This document shows positions 24,301 through 36,700 of a stretch of DNA of 64,000 nucleotides, one piece after another. The stretch's first letter is position 1, and every line of letters starts with the position of its first letter. The notes under the pieces are model-generated. The model was given only the letters and a program-made list of their open reading frames with translations. It was not told where the DNA came from and made no database searches. The stretch comes from Pristionchus mayeri (taxonomy: Eukaryota; Nematoda; Chromadorea; Rhabditida; Neodiplogasteridae): positions 14,322,001-14,386,000 of the forward strand of contig BTRK01000001.1 in the NCBI GenBank assembly GCA_036245805.1. The letters run 5' to 3'. The translations under genes were made by a program, and so were the position numbers.

Positions 24301-27300
24301 GCTTGCTTAACTAACAGTTGTGAGCGAATGGTTGCTTAACGAACAATGGAGAGCTTCTCGCTGCTTAACGAACAATTGAGAGCTTCTGGCTTGCTTAACG
24401 AACAGTTGTGAGCGAATGGTTGCTTAACGAACAATGGAGAGCTTCTCGCTGCTTAACGAACAATTGAGAGCTTCTGACTTGCTTAACGAACAGTTGTGAG
24501 CGAATGGTTGCTTAACGAACAATGGAGAGCTTCTGGCTTGCTTAACGAACAATGGAGAGCTTCTGGTTTGCTTAACGAACAGTTGTGAGCGAATGGTTGC
24601 TTAACGAACAATGGAGAGCCTCTGGCTTGCTTAACGAACAGTTGTGAGCGAATGGTTGCTTAACGAACAATGGAGAGCTTCTGGCTTGCTTAACGAACAG
24701 TTGTGAGCGAATGGTTGCTTAACGAACAATGGAGAGCTTCTCGCTGCTTAACGAACAATTGAGAGCTTCTGGCTTGCTTAACGAACAGTTGTGAGCGAAT
24801 GGTTGCTTAACGAACAATGGAGAGCTTCTCGCTGCTTAACGAACAATTGAGAGCTTCTGACTTGCTTAACGAACAGTTGTGAGCGAATGGTTGCTTAACG
24901 AACAATGGAGAGCTTCTGGCTTGCTTAACGAACAATGGAGAGCTTCTGGCTTGCTTAACGAACAATGGTGAGCCTCTGGCTTGCTTAAGGAACAGTTGTG
25001 AGCGAATGGTTGCTTAACGAACAATGGAGAGCTTCTGGCTTGCTTAACGAACAATGGAGAGCTTCTGGTTTGCTTAACGAACAGTTGTGAGCGAATGGTT
25101 GCTTAACGAACAATGGAGAGCCTCTGGCTTGCTTAACGAACAGTTGTGAGCGAATGGTTGCTTAACGAACAATGGAGAGCTTCTGGCTTGCTTAACGAAC
25201 AGTTGTGAGCGAATGGTTGCTTAACGAACAATGGAGAGCTTCTCGCTGCTTAACGAACAATTGAGAGCTTCTGGCTTGCTTAACGAACAGTTGTGAGCGA
25301 ATGGTTGCTTAACGAACAATGGAGAGCTTCTCGCTGCTTAACGAACAATTGAGAGCTTCTGACTTGCTTAACGAACAGTTGTGAGCGAATGGTTGCTTAA
25401 CGAACAATGGAGAGCTTCTGGCTTGCTTAACGAACAATGGAGAGCTTCTGGCTTGCTTAACGAACAATGGTGAGCCTCTGGCTTGCTTAAGGAACAGTTG
25501 TGAGCGAATGGTTGCTTAACGAACAATGGAGAGCTTCTGGCTTGCTTAACGAACAGTTGTGAGCGAATGGTTGCTTAACGAACAATGGAGAGCTTCTCGC
25601 TGCTTAACGAACAATTGAGAGCTTCTGGCTTGCTTAACGAACAGTTGTGAGCGAATGGTTGCTTAACGAACAATGGAGAGCTTCTCGCTGCTTAACGAAC
25701 AATTGAGAGCTTCTGACTTGCTTAACGAACAGTTGTGAGCGAATGGTTGCTTAACGAACAATGGAGAGCTTCTGGCTTGCTTAACGAACAATGGAGAGCT
25801 TCTGGCTTGCTTAACGAACAATGGTGAGCCTCTGGCTTGCTTAAGGAACAGTTGTGAGCGAATGGTTGCTTAACGAACAATGGAGAGCTTCTCGCTGCTT
25901 AACGAACAATGGAGAGCTTCTGGCTTGCTTAACGAACAGTTGTGAGCGAATGGTTGCTTAACGAACAATGGTGAGCTTCTGACTTGCTTAACGAACAGTT
26001 GTGAGCGAATGGTTGCTTAACGAACAATGGAGAGCTTCTGGCTTGCTTAACGAACAATGGAGAGCTTCTGGTTTGCTTAACGAACAGTTGTGAGCGAATG
26101 GTTGCTTAACGAACAATGGAGAGCCTCTGGCTTGCTTAACGAACAGTTGTGAGCGAATGGTTGCTTAACGAACAATGGAGAGCTTCTGGCTTGCTTAACG
26201 AACAGTTGTGAGCGAATGGTTGCTTAACGAACAATGGAGAGCTTCTCGCTGCTTAACGAACAATTGAGAGCTTCTGGCTTGCTTAACGAACAGTTGTGAG
26301 CGAATGGTTGCTTAACGAACAATGGAGAGCTTCTCGCTGCTTAACGAACAATTGAGAGCTTCTGACTTGCTTAACGAACAGTTGTGAGCGAATGGTTGCT
26401 TAACGAACAATGGAGAGCTTCTGGCTTGCTTAACGAACAATGGAGAGCTTCTGGCTTGCTTAACGAACAATGGTGAGCCTCTGGCTTGCTTAAGGAACAG
26501 TTGTGAGCGAATGGTTGCTTAACGAACAATGGAGAGCTTCTCGCTGCTTAACGAACAATGGAGAGCTTCTGGCTTGCTTAACGAACAGTTGTGAGCGAAT
26601 GGTTGCTTAACGAACAATGGTGAGCCTCTGGCTTGCTTAACGAACAGTTGTGAGCGAATGGTTGCTTAACGAACAATGGAGATCCTCTGGCTTGCTTAAC
26701 GAACAGTTGTGAGCGAATGGTTGCTTAACGAACAATGGAGAGCTTCTGGCTTGCTTAACGAACAGTTGTGAGGGAATGGTTGCTTAACGAACAATGGAGA
26801 GCCTCTTGCTTGCTTAACGAACAATGGAGAGCTTCTGGTTTGCTTAACGAACAGTTGTGAGCGAATGGTTGCTTAACGAACAATGGAGAGCCTCTGGCTT
26901 GCTTAACGAACCAGTTGTGAGCGAATGGTTGCTTAACGAACAATGGAGAGCTTCTGGCTTGCTTAACGAACAATGGAGAGCTTCTGGTTTGCTTAACGAA
27001 CAGTTGTGAGCGAATGGTTGCTTAACGAACAATGGAGAGCCTCTGGCTTGCTTAACGAACAATGGAGAGCTTCTGGTTTGCTTAACGAACAGTTGTGAGC
27101 GAATGGTTGCTTAACGAACAATGGAGAGCCTCTGGCTTGCTTAACGAACAATTGAGAGCTTCTGGTTTGCTTAACGAACAGTTGTGAGCGAATGGTTGCT
27201 TAACGAACAATGGAGAGCCTCTGGCTTGCTTAACGAACAGTTGTGAGCGAATGGTTGCTTAACGAACAATGGAGAGCTTCTGGCTTGCTTAACGAACAGT

Positions 27301-28178
27301 TGTGAGCGAATGGTTGCTTAACGAACAATGGAGAGCTTCTCGCTGCTTAACGAACAATTGAGAGCTTCTGGCTTGCTTAACGAACAGTTGTGAGCGAATG
27401 GTTGCTTAACGAACAATGGTGAGCCTCTGGCTTGCTTAAGGAACAGTTGTGAGCGAATGGTTTCTTAACGAACAATGGAGAGCCTCTGTCTTGCTTAACG
27501 AACAGTTGTGAGCGAATGGTTGCTTAACGAACAATGGAGAGCTTCTGGCTTGCTTAACGAACAGTTGTGAGGGAATGGTTACTTAACGAACAATGGAGAG
27601 CCTCTGGCTTGCTTAACGAACAGTTGTGAGCGAATGGTTGCTTAACGAACAATGGAGAGCTTCTGGCTTGCTTAACGAACAATGGAGAGCTTCTGGTTTG
27701 CTTAACGAACAGTTGTGAGCGAATGGTTGATTAACGAACAATGGAGAGCCTCTGGCTTGCTTAACGAACAGTTGTGAGCGAATGGTTGCTTAACGAACAA
27801 TGGAGAGCTTCTGGCTTGCTTAACTAACAGTTGTGAGCGAATGGTTGCTTAACGAACAATGGAGAGCTTCTCGCTGCTTAACGAACAATTGAGAGCTTCT
27901 GGCTTGCTTAACGAACAGTTGTGAGCGAATGGTTGCTTAACGAACAATGGAGAGCTTCTCGCTGCTTAACGAACAATTGAGAGCTTCTGACTTGCTTAAC
28001 GAACAGTTGTGAGCGAATGGTTGCTTAACGAACAATGGAGAGCTTCTGGCTTGCTTAACGAACAATGGAGAGCTTCTGGTTTGCTTAACGAACAGTTGTG
28101 AGCGAATGGTTGCTTAACGAACAATGGAGAGCCTCTGGCTTGCTTAACGAACAGTTGTGAGCGAATGGTTGCTTAACG
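21361..28178. repeat. 6,818-bp block, copy 2
   Basis: Direct tandem copy of 14,543-21,360. Modules at 22,356, 24,864 and 26,753 mirror those of copy 1 base for base in position. Homology runs 17 bp past the copy end (to 28,195) before diverging, as expected when the duplication junction falls inside a shared monomer. Confidence 0.93.
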
Positions 28179-29309
28179 AACAATGGAGAGCTTCTGGCTT
28201 GCTTAACGAACAGTTGTGAGCGAATGGTTGCTTAACGAACAATGGAGAGCTTCTCGCTGCTTAACGAACAATTGAGAGCTTCTGGCTTGCTTAACGAACA
28301 GTTGTGAGCGAATGGTTGCTTAACGAACAATGGAGAGCTTCTCGCTGCTTAACGAACAATTGAGAGCTTCTGGTTTGCTTAACGAACAGTTGTGAGCGAA
28401 TGGTTGCTTAACGAACAATGGTGAGCCTCTGGCTTGCTTAAGGAACAGTTGTGAGGGAATGGTTGCTTAACGAACAATGGAGAGCCTCTGGCTTGCTTAA
28501 CGAACCAGTTGTGAGCGAATGGTTGCTTAACGAACAATGGAGAGCTTCTGGCTTGCTTAACGAACAATGGAGAGCTTCTGGTTTGCTTAACGAACAGTTG
28601 TGAGCGAATGGTTGCTTAACGAACAATGGAGAGCCTCTGGCTTGCTTAACGAACAGTTGTGAGCGAATGGTTGCTTAACGAACAATGGAGAGCTTCTGGC
28701 TTGCTTAACGAACAGTTGTGAGCGAATGGTTGCTTAACGAACAATGGAGAGCTTCTCGCTGCTTAACGAACAATTGAGAGCTTCTGGCTTGCTTAACGAA
28801 CAGTTGTGAGCGAATGGTTGCTTAACGAACAATGGAGAGCTTCTCGCTGCTTAACGAACAATTGAGAGCTTCTGACTTGCTTAACGAACCAGTTGTGAGC
28901 GAATGGTTGCTTAACGAACAATGGAGAGCTTCTGGCTTGCTTAACGAACAATGGAGAGCTTCTGGTTTGCTTAACGAACAGTTGTGAGCGAATGGTTGCT
29001 TAACGAACAATGGAGAGCCTCTGGCTTGCTTAACGAACAGTTGTGAGCGAATGGTTGCTTAACGAACAATGGAGAGCTTCTGGCTTGCTTAACGAACAGT
29101 TGTGAGCGAATGGTTGCTTAACGAACAATGGAGAGCTTCTCGCTGCTTAACGAACAATTGAGAGCTTCTGGCTTGCTTAACGAACAGTTGTGAGCGAATG
29201 GTTGCTTAACGAACAATGGAGAGCTTCTCGCTGCTTAACGAACAATTGAGAGCTTCTGACTTGCTTAACGAACAGTTGTGAGCGAATGGTTGCTTAACGA
29301 ACAATGGTG
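28179..29309. repeat. Transition stretch with landmark module and a D-Ac junction
   Basis: This holds one landmark module at 28,377 preceded by a hybrid D/B monomer (28,347-28,376, CAATTG with a GGTTT end). At about 28,887 an Ac monomer directly follows a D monomer, a junction I saw nowhere else. Otherwise it is made of A-B and C-D dimers. No gene-like sequence is seen. Confidence 0.82.
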
Positions 29310-29979
29310 AGCCTCTGGCTTGCTTAACGAACAGTTGTGAGCGAATGGTTGCTTAACGAACAATGGAGAGCTTCTGGCTTGCTTAACGAACAATGGAGAG
29401 CTTCTGGTTTGCTTAACGAACAGTTGTGAGCGAATGGTTGATTAACGAACAATGGAGAGCCTCTGGCTTGCTTAACGAACAGTTGTGAGCGAATGGTTGC
29501 TTAACGAACAATGGAGAGCTTCTGGCTTGCTTAACGAACAATGGAGAGCTTCTGGTTTGCTTAACGAACAGTTGTGAGCGAATGGTTGATTAACGAACAA
29601 TGGAGAGCCTCTGGCTTGCTTAACGAACAGTTGTGAGCGAATGGTTGCTTAACGAACAATGGAGAGCTTCTGGCTTGCTTAACGAACAATGGAGAGCTTC
29701 TGGTTTGCTTAACGAACAGTTGTGAGCGAATGGTTGATTAACGAACAATGGAGAGCCTCTGGCTTGCTTAACGAACAGTTGTGAGCGAATGGTTGCTTAA
29801 CGAACAATGGAGAGCTTCTGGCTTGCTTAACGAACAATGGAGAGCTTCTGGTTTGCTTAACGAACAGTTGTGAGCGAATGGTTGATTAACGAACAATGGA
29901 GAGCCTCTGGCTTGCTTAACGAACAGTTGTGAGCGAATGGTTGCTTAACGAACAATGGAGAGCTTCTGGCTTGCTTAAC
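29310..29979. repeat. 148-bp, 5-monomer repeat, about 4.5 copies
   Basis: GATTAAC heads occur at 29,440, 29,588, 29,736 and 29,884, exactly 148 bp apart. The unit is five monomers (A, B, B, A, B: 29+30+30+29+30). It ends where a TTAACT head at 29,979 replaces TTAACG. This is the shortest clean HOR run in the window and the densest cluster of the core-specific GATTAAC variant. Confidence 0.92.
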
Positions 29980-30362
29980 TAACAGTTGTGAGCGAATGGT
30001 TGCTTAACGAACAATGGAGAGCTTCTCGCTGCTTAACGAACAATTGAGAGCTTCTGGCTTGCTTAACGAACAGTTGTGAGCGAATGGTTGCTTAACGAAC
30101 AATGGAGAGCTTCTCGCTGCTTAACGAACAATTGAGAGCTTCTGACTTGCTTAACGAACAGTTGTGAGCGAATGGTTGCTTAACGAACAATGGAGAGCCT
30201 CTGGCTTGCTTAACGAACAGTTGTGAGCGAATGGTTACTTAACGAACAATGGAGAGCCTCTGGCTTGCTTAACAAACAATGGAGAGCTTCTGGTTTGCTT
30301 AACGAACAGTTGTGAGCGAATGGTTGCTTAACGAACAATGGTGAGCCTCTGGCTTGCTTAAG
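29980..30362. repeat. Short mosaic linking the 148-bp run to the 1,683-bp blocks
   Basis: C-D-A-C-D block, then A-B dimers with ACTTAAC and an isolated AACAAAC head at about 30,271. That head sits before a GGTTT B monomer, a different context from the AACAAAC C monomers near the window edges, so it may be an independent change. Nothing else is seen. Confidence 0.8.
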
Positions 30363-33300
30363 GAACAGTTGTGAGCGAATGGTTGCTTAACGAACAATGG
30401 AGAGCTTCTCGCTGCTTAACGAACAATGGAGAGCTTCTGGCTTGCTTAACGAACAGTTGTGAGCGAATGGTTGCTTAACGAACAATGGTGAGCCTCTGGC
30501 TTGCTTAACGAACAGTTGTGAGCGAATGGTTGCTTAACGAACAATGGAGATCCTCTGGCTTGCTTAACGAACAGTTGTGAGCGAATGGTTGCTTAACGAA
30601 CAATGGAGAGCTTCTGGCTTGCTTAACGAACAGTTGTGAGGGAATGGTTGCTTAACGAACAATGGAGAGCCTCTTGCTTGCTTAACGAACAATGGAGAGC
30701 TTCTGGTTTGCTTAACGAACAGTTGTGAGCGAATGGTTGCTTAACGAACAATGGTGAGCCTCTGGCTTGCTTAAGGAACAGTTGTGAGGGAATGGTTGCT
30801 TAACGAACAATGGAGAGCCTCTGGCTTGCTTAACGAACCAGTTGTGAGCGAATGGTTGCTTAACGAACAATGGAGAGCTTCTGGCTTGCTTAACGAACAA
30901 TGGAGAGCTTCTGGTTTGCTTAACGAACAGTTGTGAGCGAATGGTTGCTTAACGAACAATGGAGAGCCTCTGGCTTGCTTAACGAACAGTTGTGAGCGAA
31001 TGGTTGCTTAACGAACAATGGAGAGCTTCTGGCTTGCTTAACGAACAGTTGTGAGCGAATGGTTGCTTAACGAACAATGGAGAGCTTCTCGCTGCTTAAC
31101 GAACAATTGAGAGCTTCTGGCTTGCTTAACGAACAGTTGTGAGCGAATGGTTGCTTAACGAACAATGGAGAGCTTCTCGCTGCTTAACGAACAATTGAGA
31201 GCTTCTGGTTTGCTTAACGAACAGTTGTGAGCGAATGGTTGCTTAACGAACAATGGTGAGCCTCTGGCTTGCTTAAGGAACAGTTGTGAGGGAATGGTTG
31301 CTTAACGAACAATGGAGAGCCTCTGGCTTGCTTAACGAACCAGTTGTGAGCGAATGGTTGCTTAACGAACAATGGAGAGCTTCTGGCTTGCTTAACGAAC
31401 AATGGAGAACTTCTGGTTTGCTTAACGAACAGTTGTGAGCGAATGGTTGCTTAACGAACAATGGAGAGCCTCTGGCTTGCTTAACGAACAGTTGTGAGCG
31501 AATGGTTGCTTAACGAACAATGGAGAGCTTCTGGCTTGCTTAACGAACAGTTGTGAGCGAATGGTTGCTTAACGAACAATGGAGAGCTTCTCGCTGCTTA
31601 ACGAACAATTGAGAGCTTCTGGCTTGCTTAACGAACAGTTGTGAGCGAATGGTTGCTTAACGAACAATGGAGAGCTTCTCGCTGCTTAACGAACAATTGA
31701 GAGCTTCTGACTTGCTTAAGGAACAGTTGTGAGCGAATGGTTTCTTAACGAACAATGGAGAGCCTCTGTCTTGCTTAACGAACAGTTGTGAGCGAATGGT
31801 TGCTTAACGAACAATGGAGAGCTTCTGGCTTGCTTAACGAACAGTTGTGAGGGAATGGTTACTTAACGAACAATGGAGAGCCTCTGGCTTGCTTAACGAA
31901 CAGTTGTGAGCGAATGGTTGCTTAACGAACAATGGAGAGCTTCTGGCTTGCTTAACGAACAATGGAGAGCTTCTGGTTTGCTTAACGAACAGTTGTGAGC
32001 GAATGGTTGATTAACGAACAATGGAGAGCCTCTGGCTTGCTTAACGAACAGTTGTGAGCGAATGGTTGCTTAACGAACAATGGAGAGCTTCTCGCTGCTT
32101 AACGAACAATGGAGAGCTTCTGGCTTGCTTAACGAACAGTTGTGAGCGAATGGTTGCTTAACGAACAATGGTGAGCCTCTGGCTTGCTTAACGAACAGTT
32201 GTGAGCGAATGGTTGCTTAACGAACAATGGAGATCCTCTGGCTTGCTTAACGAACAGTTGTGAGCGAATGGTTGCTTAACGAACAATGGAGAGCTTCTGG
32301 CTTGCTTAACGAACAGTTGTGAGGGAATGGTTGCTTAACGAACAATGGAGAGCCTCTTGCTTGCTTAACGAACAATGGAGAGCTTCTGGTTTGCTTAACG
32401 AACAGTTGTGAGCGAATGGTTGCTTAACGAACAATGGTGAGCCTCTGGCTTGCTTAAGGAACAGTTGTGAGGGAATGGTTGCTTAACGAACAATGGAGAG
32501 CCTCTGGCTTGCTTAACGAACCAGTTGTGAGCGAATGGTTGCTTAACGAACAATGGAGAGCTTCTGGCTTGCTTAACGAACAATGGAGAGCTTCTGGTTT
32601 GCTTAACGAACAGTTGTGAGCGAATGGTTGCTTAACGAACAATGGAGAGCCTCTGGCTTGCTTAACGAACAGTTGTGAGCGAATGGTTGCTTAACGAACA
32701 ATGGAGAGCTTCTGGCTTGCTTAACGAACAGTTGTGAGCGAATGGTTGCTTAACGAACAATGGAGAGCTTCTCGCTGCTTAACGAACAATTGAGAGCTTC
32801 TGGCTTGCTTAACGAACAGTTGTGAGCGAATGGTTGCTTAACGAACAATGGAGAGCTTCTCGCTGCTTAACGAACAATTGAGAGCTTCTGGTTTGCTTAA
32901 CGAACAGTTGTGAGCGAATGGTTGCTTAACGAACAATGGTGAGCCTCTGGCTTGCTTAAGGAACAGTTGTGAGGGAATGGTTGCTTAACGAACAATGGAG
33001 AGCCTCTGGCTTGCTTAACGAACCAGTTGTGAGCGAATGGTTGCTTAACGAACAATGGAGAGCTTCTGGCTTGCTTAACGAACAATGGAGAACTTCTGGT
33101 TTGCTTAACGAACAGTTGTGAGCGAATGGTTGCTTAACGAACAATGGAGAGCCTCTGGCTTGCTTAACGAACAGTTGTGAGCGAATGGTTGCTTAACGAA
33201 CAATGGAGAGCTTCTGGCTTGCTTAACGAACAGTTGTGAGCGAATGGTTGCTTAACGAACAATGGAGAGCTTCTCGCTGCTTAACGAACAATTGAGAGCT

Positions 33301-33774
33301 TCTGGCTTGCTTAACGAACAGTTGTGAGCGAATGGTTGCTTAACGAACAATGGAGAGCTTCTCGCTGCTTAACGAACAATTGAGAGCTTCTGACTTGCTT
33401 AAGGAACAGTTGTGAGCGAATGGTTTCTTAACGAACAATGGAGAGCCTCTGTCTTGCTTAACGAACAGTTGTGAGCGAATGGTTGCTTAACGAACAATGG
33501 AGAGCTTCTGGCTTGCTTAACGAACAGTTGTGAGGGAATGGTTACTTAACGAACAATGGAGAGCCTCTGGCTTGCTTAACGAACAGTTGTGAGCGAATGG
33601 TTGCTTAACGAACAATGGAGAGCTTCTGGCTTGCTTAACGAACAATGGAGAGCTTCTGGTTTGCTTAACGAACAGTTGTGAGCGAATGGTTGATTAACGA
33701 ACAATGGAGAGCCTCTGGCTTGCTTAACGAACAGTTGTGAGCGAATGGTTGCTTAACGAACAATGGAGAGCTTC
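30363..33774. repeat. 1,683-bp tandem duplication
   Basis: 30,363-32,091 matches 32,046-33,774. It begins after AGG/ACG at 30,362/32,045 and ends at TCGC/TGGC near 32,092. Each copy has two landmark modules 502 bp apart (30,710 and 31,212; 32,393 and 32,895). The unusual GACTT-then-TTAAGG junction at about 31,710 recurs at 33,393, as does GAGAACTTCTGG after the second module. Confidence 0.91.
31212..31713. repeat. 502-bp, 17-monomer module of the core (type region)
   Basis: The 17-monomer unit is A B' A' B Ac B B A B A B A C D A C D, summing to 502 bp. This is the first 17 monomers of the 29-monomer, 856-bp HOR. In repeated copies the last D has a GGTTT end instead of GACTT and leads straight back to the module start. 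Module pairs at 502-bp spacing start at 30,710/31,212, 32,393/32,895, 37,527/38,029, 40,330/40,832, 43,754/44,256, 49,980/50,482/50,984 and 51,928/52,430. Confidence 0.88.
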
Positions 33775-36700
33775 TGGCTTGCTTAACTAACAGTTGTGAG
33801 CGAATGGTTGCTTAACGAACAATGGAGAGCTTCTCGCTGCTTAACGAACAATTGAGAGCTTCTGGCTTGCTTAACGAACAGTTGTGAGCGAATGGTTGCT
33901 TAACGAACAATGGAGAGCTTCTCGCTGCTTAACGAACAATTGAGAGCTTCTGACTTGCTTAACGAACAGTTGTGAGCGAATGGTTGCTTAACGAACAATG
34001 GAGAGCCTCTGGCTTGCTTAACGAACAGTTGTGAGCGAATGGTTACTTAACGAACAATGGAGAGCCTCTGGCTTGCTTAACGAACAATGGAGAGCTTCTG
34101 GTTTGCTTAACGAACAGTTGTGAGCGAATGGTTGCTTAACGAACAATGGAGAGCTTCTGGTTTGCTTAACGAACAGTTGTGAGCGAATGGTTGCTTAACG
34201 AACAATGGTGAGCCTCTGGCTTGCTTAAGGAACAGTTGTGAGGGAATGGTTGCTTAACGAACAATGGAGAGCCTCTGGCTTGCTTAACGAACCAGTTGTG
34301 AGCGAATGGTTGCTTAACGAACAATGGAGAGCTTCTGGCTTGCTTAACGAACAATGGAGAACTTCTGGTTTGCTTAACGAACAGTTGTGAGCGAATGGTT
34401 GCTTAACGAACAATGGAGAGCCTCTGGCTTGCTTAACGAACAGTTGTGAGCGAATGGTTGCTTAACGAACAATGGAGAGCTTCTGGCTTGCTTAACGAAC
34501 AGTTGTGAGCGAATGGTTGCTTAACGAACAATGGAGAGCTTCTCGCTGCTTAACGAACAATTGAGAGCTTCTGGCTTGCTTAACGAACAGTTGTGAGCGA
34601 ATGGTTGCTTAACGAACAATGGAGAGCTTCTCGCTGCTTAACGAACAATTGAGAGCTTCTGACTTGCTTAACGAACAGTTGTGAGCGAATGGTTGCTTAA
34701 CGAACAATGGTGAGCCTCTGGCTTGCTTAAGGAACAGTTGTGAGCGAATGGTTTCTTAACGAACAATGGAGAGCCTCTGTCTTGCTTAACGAACAGTTGT
34801 GAGCGAATGGTTGCTTAACGAACAATGGAGAGCTTCTGGCTTGCTTAACGAACAGTTGTGAGGGAATGGTTGCTTAACGAACAATGGAGAGCTTCTGGCT
34901 TGCTTAACTAACAGTTGTGAGCGAATGGTTGCTTAACGAACAATGGAGAGCTTCTCGCTGCTTAACGAACAATTGAGAGCTTCTGGCTTGCTTAACGAAC
35001 AGTTGTGAGCGAATGGTTGCTTAACGAACAATGGAGAGCTTCTCGCTGCTTAACGAACAATTGAGAGCTTCTGGCTTGCTTAACGAACAGTTGTGAGCGA
35101 ATGGTTGCTTAACGAACAATGGAGAGCTTCTCGCTGCTTAACGAACAATTGAGAGCTTCTGACTTGCTTAACGAACAGTTGTGAGCGAATGGTTGCTTAA
35201 CGAACAATGGAGAGCCTCTGGCTTGCTTAACGAACAGTTGTGAGCGAATGGTTACTTAACGAACAATGGAGAGCCTCTGGCTTGCTTAACGAACAATGGA
35301 GAGCTTCTGGTTTGCTTAACGAACAGTTGTGAGCGAATGGTTGCTTAACGAACAATGGAGAGCTTCTGGTTTGCTTAACGAACAGTTGTGAGCGAATGGT
35401 TGCTTAACGAACAATGGTGAGCCTCTGGCTTGCTTAAGGAACAGTTGTGAGGGAATGGTTGCTTAACGAACAATGGAGAGCCTCTGGCTTGCTTAACGAA
35501 CAGTTGTGAGCGAATGGTTGCTTAACGAACAATGGAGAGCTTCTCGCTGCTTAACGAACAATTGAGAGCTTCTGGCTTGCTTAACGAACAGTTGTGAGCG
35601 AATGGTTGCTTAACGAACAATGGAGAGCTTCTCGCTGCTTAACGAACAATTGAGAGCTTCTGACTTGCTTAACGAACAGTTGTGAGCGAATGGTTGCTTA
35701 ACGAACAATGGAGAGCCTCTGGCTTGCTTAACGAACAGTTGTGAGCGAATGGTTACTTAACGAACAATGGAGAGCCTCTGGCTTGCTTAACGAACAATGG
35801 AGAGCTTCTGGTTTGCTTAACGAACAGTTGTGAGCGAATGGTTGCTTAACGAACAATGGAGAGCTTCTGGTTTGCTTAACGAACAGTTGTGAGCGAATGG
35901 TTGCTTAACGAACAATGGTGAGCCTCTGGCTTGCTTAAGGAACAGTTGTGAGGGAATGGTTGCTTAACGAACAATGGAGAGCCTCTGGCTTGCTTAACGA
36001 ACCAGTTGTGAGCGAATGGTTGCTTAACGAACAATGGAGAGCTTCTGGCTTGCTTAACGAACAATGGAGAACTTCTGGTTTGCTTAACGAACAGTTGTGA
36101 GCGAATGGTTGCTTAACGAACAATGGAGAGCCTCTGGCTTGCTTAACGAACAGTTGTGAGCGAATGGTTGCTTAACGAACAATGGAGAGCTTCTGGCTTG
36201 CTTAACGAACAGTTGTGAGCGAATGGTTGCTTAACGAACAATGGAGAGCTTCTCGCTGCTTAACGAACAATTGAGAGCTTCTGGCTTGCTTAACGAACAG
36301 TTGTGAGCGAATGGTTGCTTAACGAACAATGGAGAGCTTCTCGCTGCTTAACGAACAATTGAGAGCTTCTGACTTGCTTAACGAACAGTTGTGAGCGAAT
36401 GGTTGCTTAACGAACAATGGTGAGCCTCTGGCTTGCTTAAGGAACAGTTGTGAGCGAATGGTTTCTTAACGAACAATGGAGAGCCTCTGTCTTGCTTAAC
36501 GAACAGTTGTGAGCGAATGGTTGCTTAACGAACAATGGAGAGCTTCTGGCTTGCTTAACGAACAGTTGTGAGGGAATGGTTACTTAACGAACAATGGAGA
36601 GCCTCTGGCTTGCTTAACGAACAGTTGTGAGCGAATGGTTGCTTAACGAACAATGGAGAGCTTCTGGCTTGCTTAACGAACAATGGAGAGCTTCTGGTTT

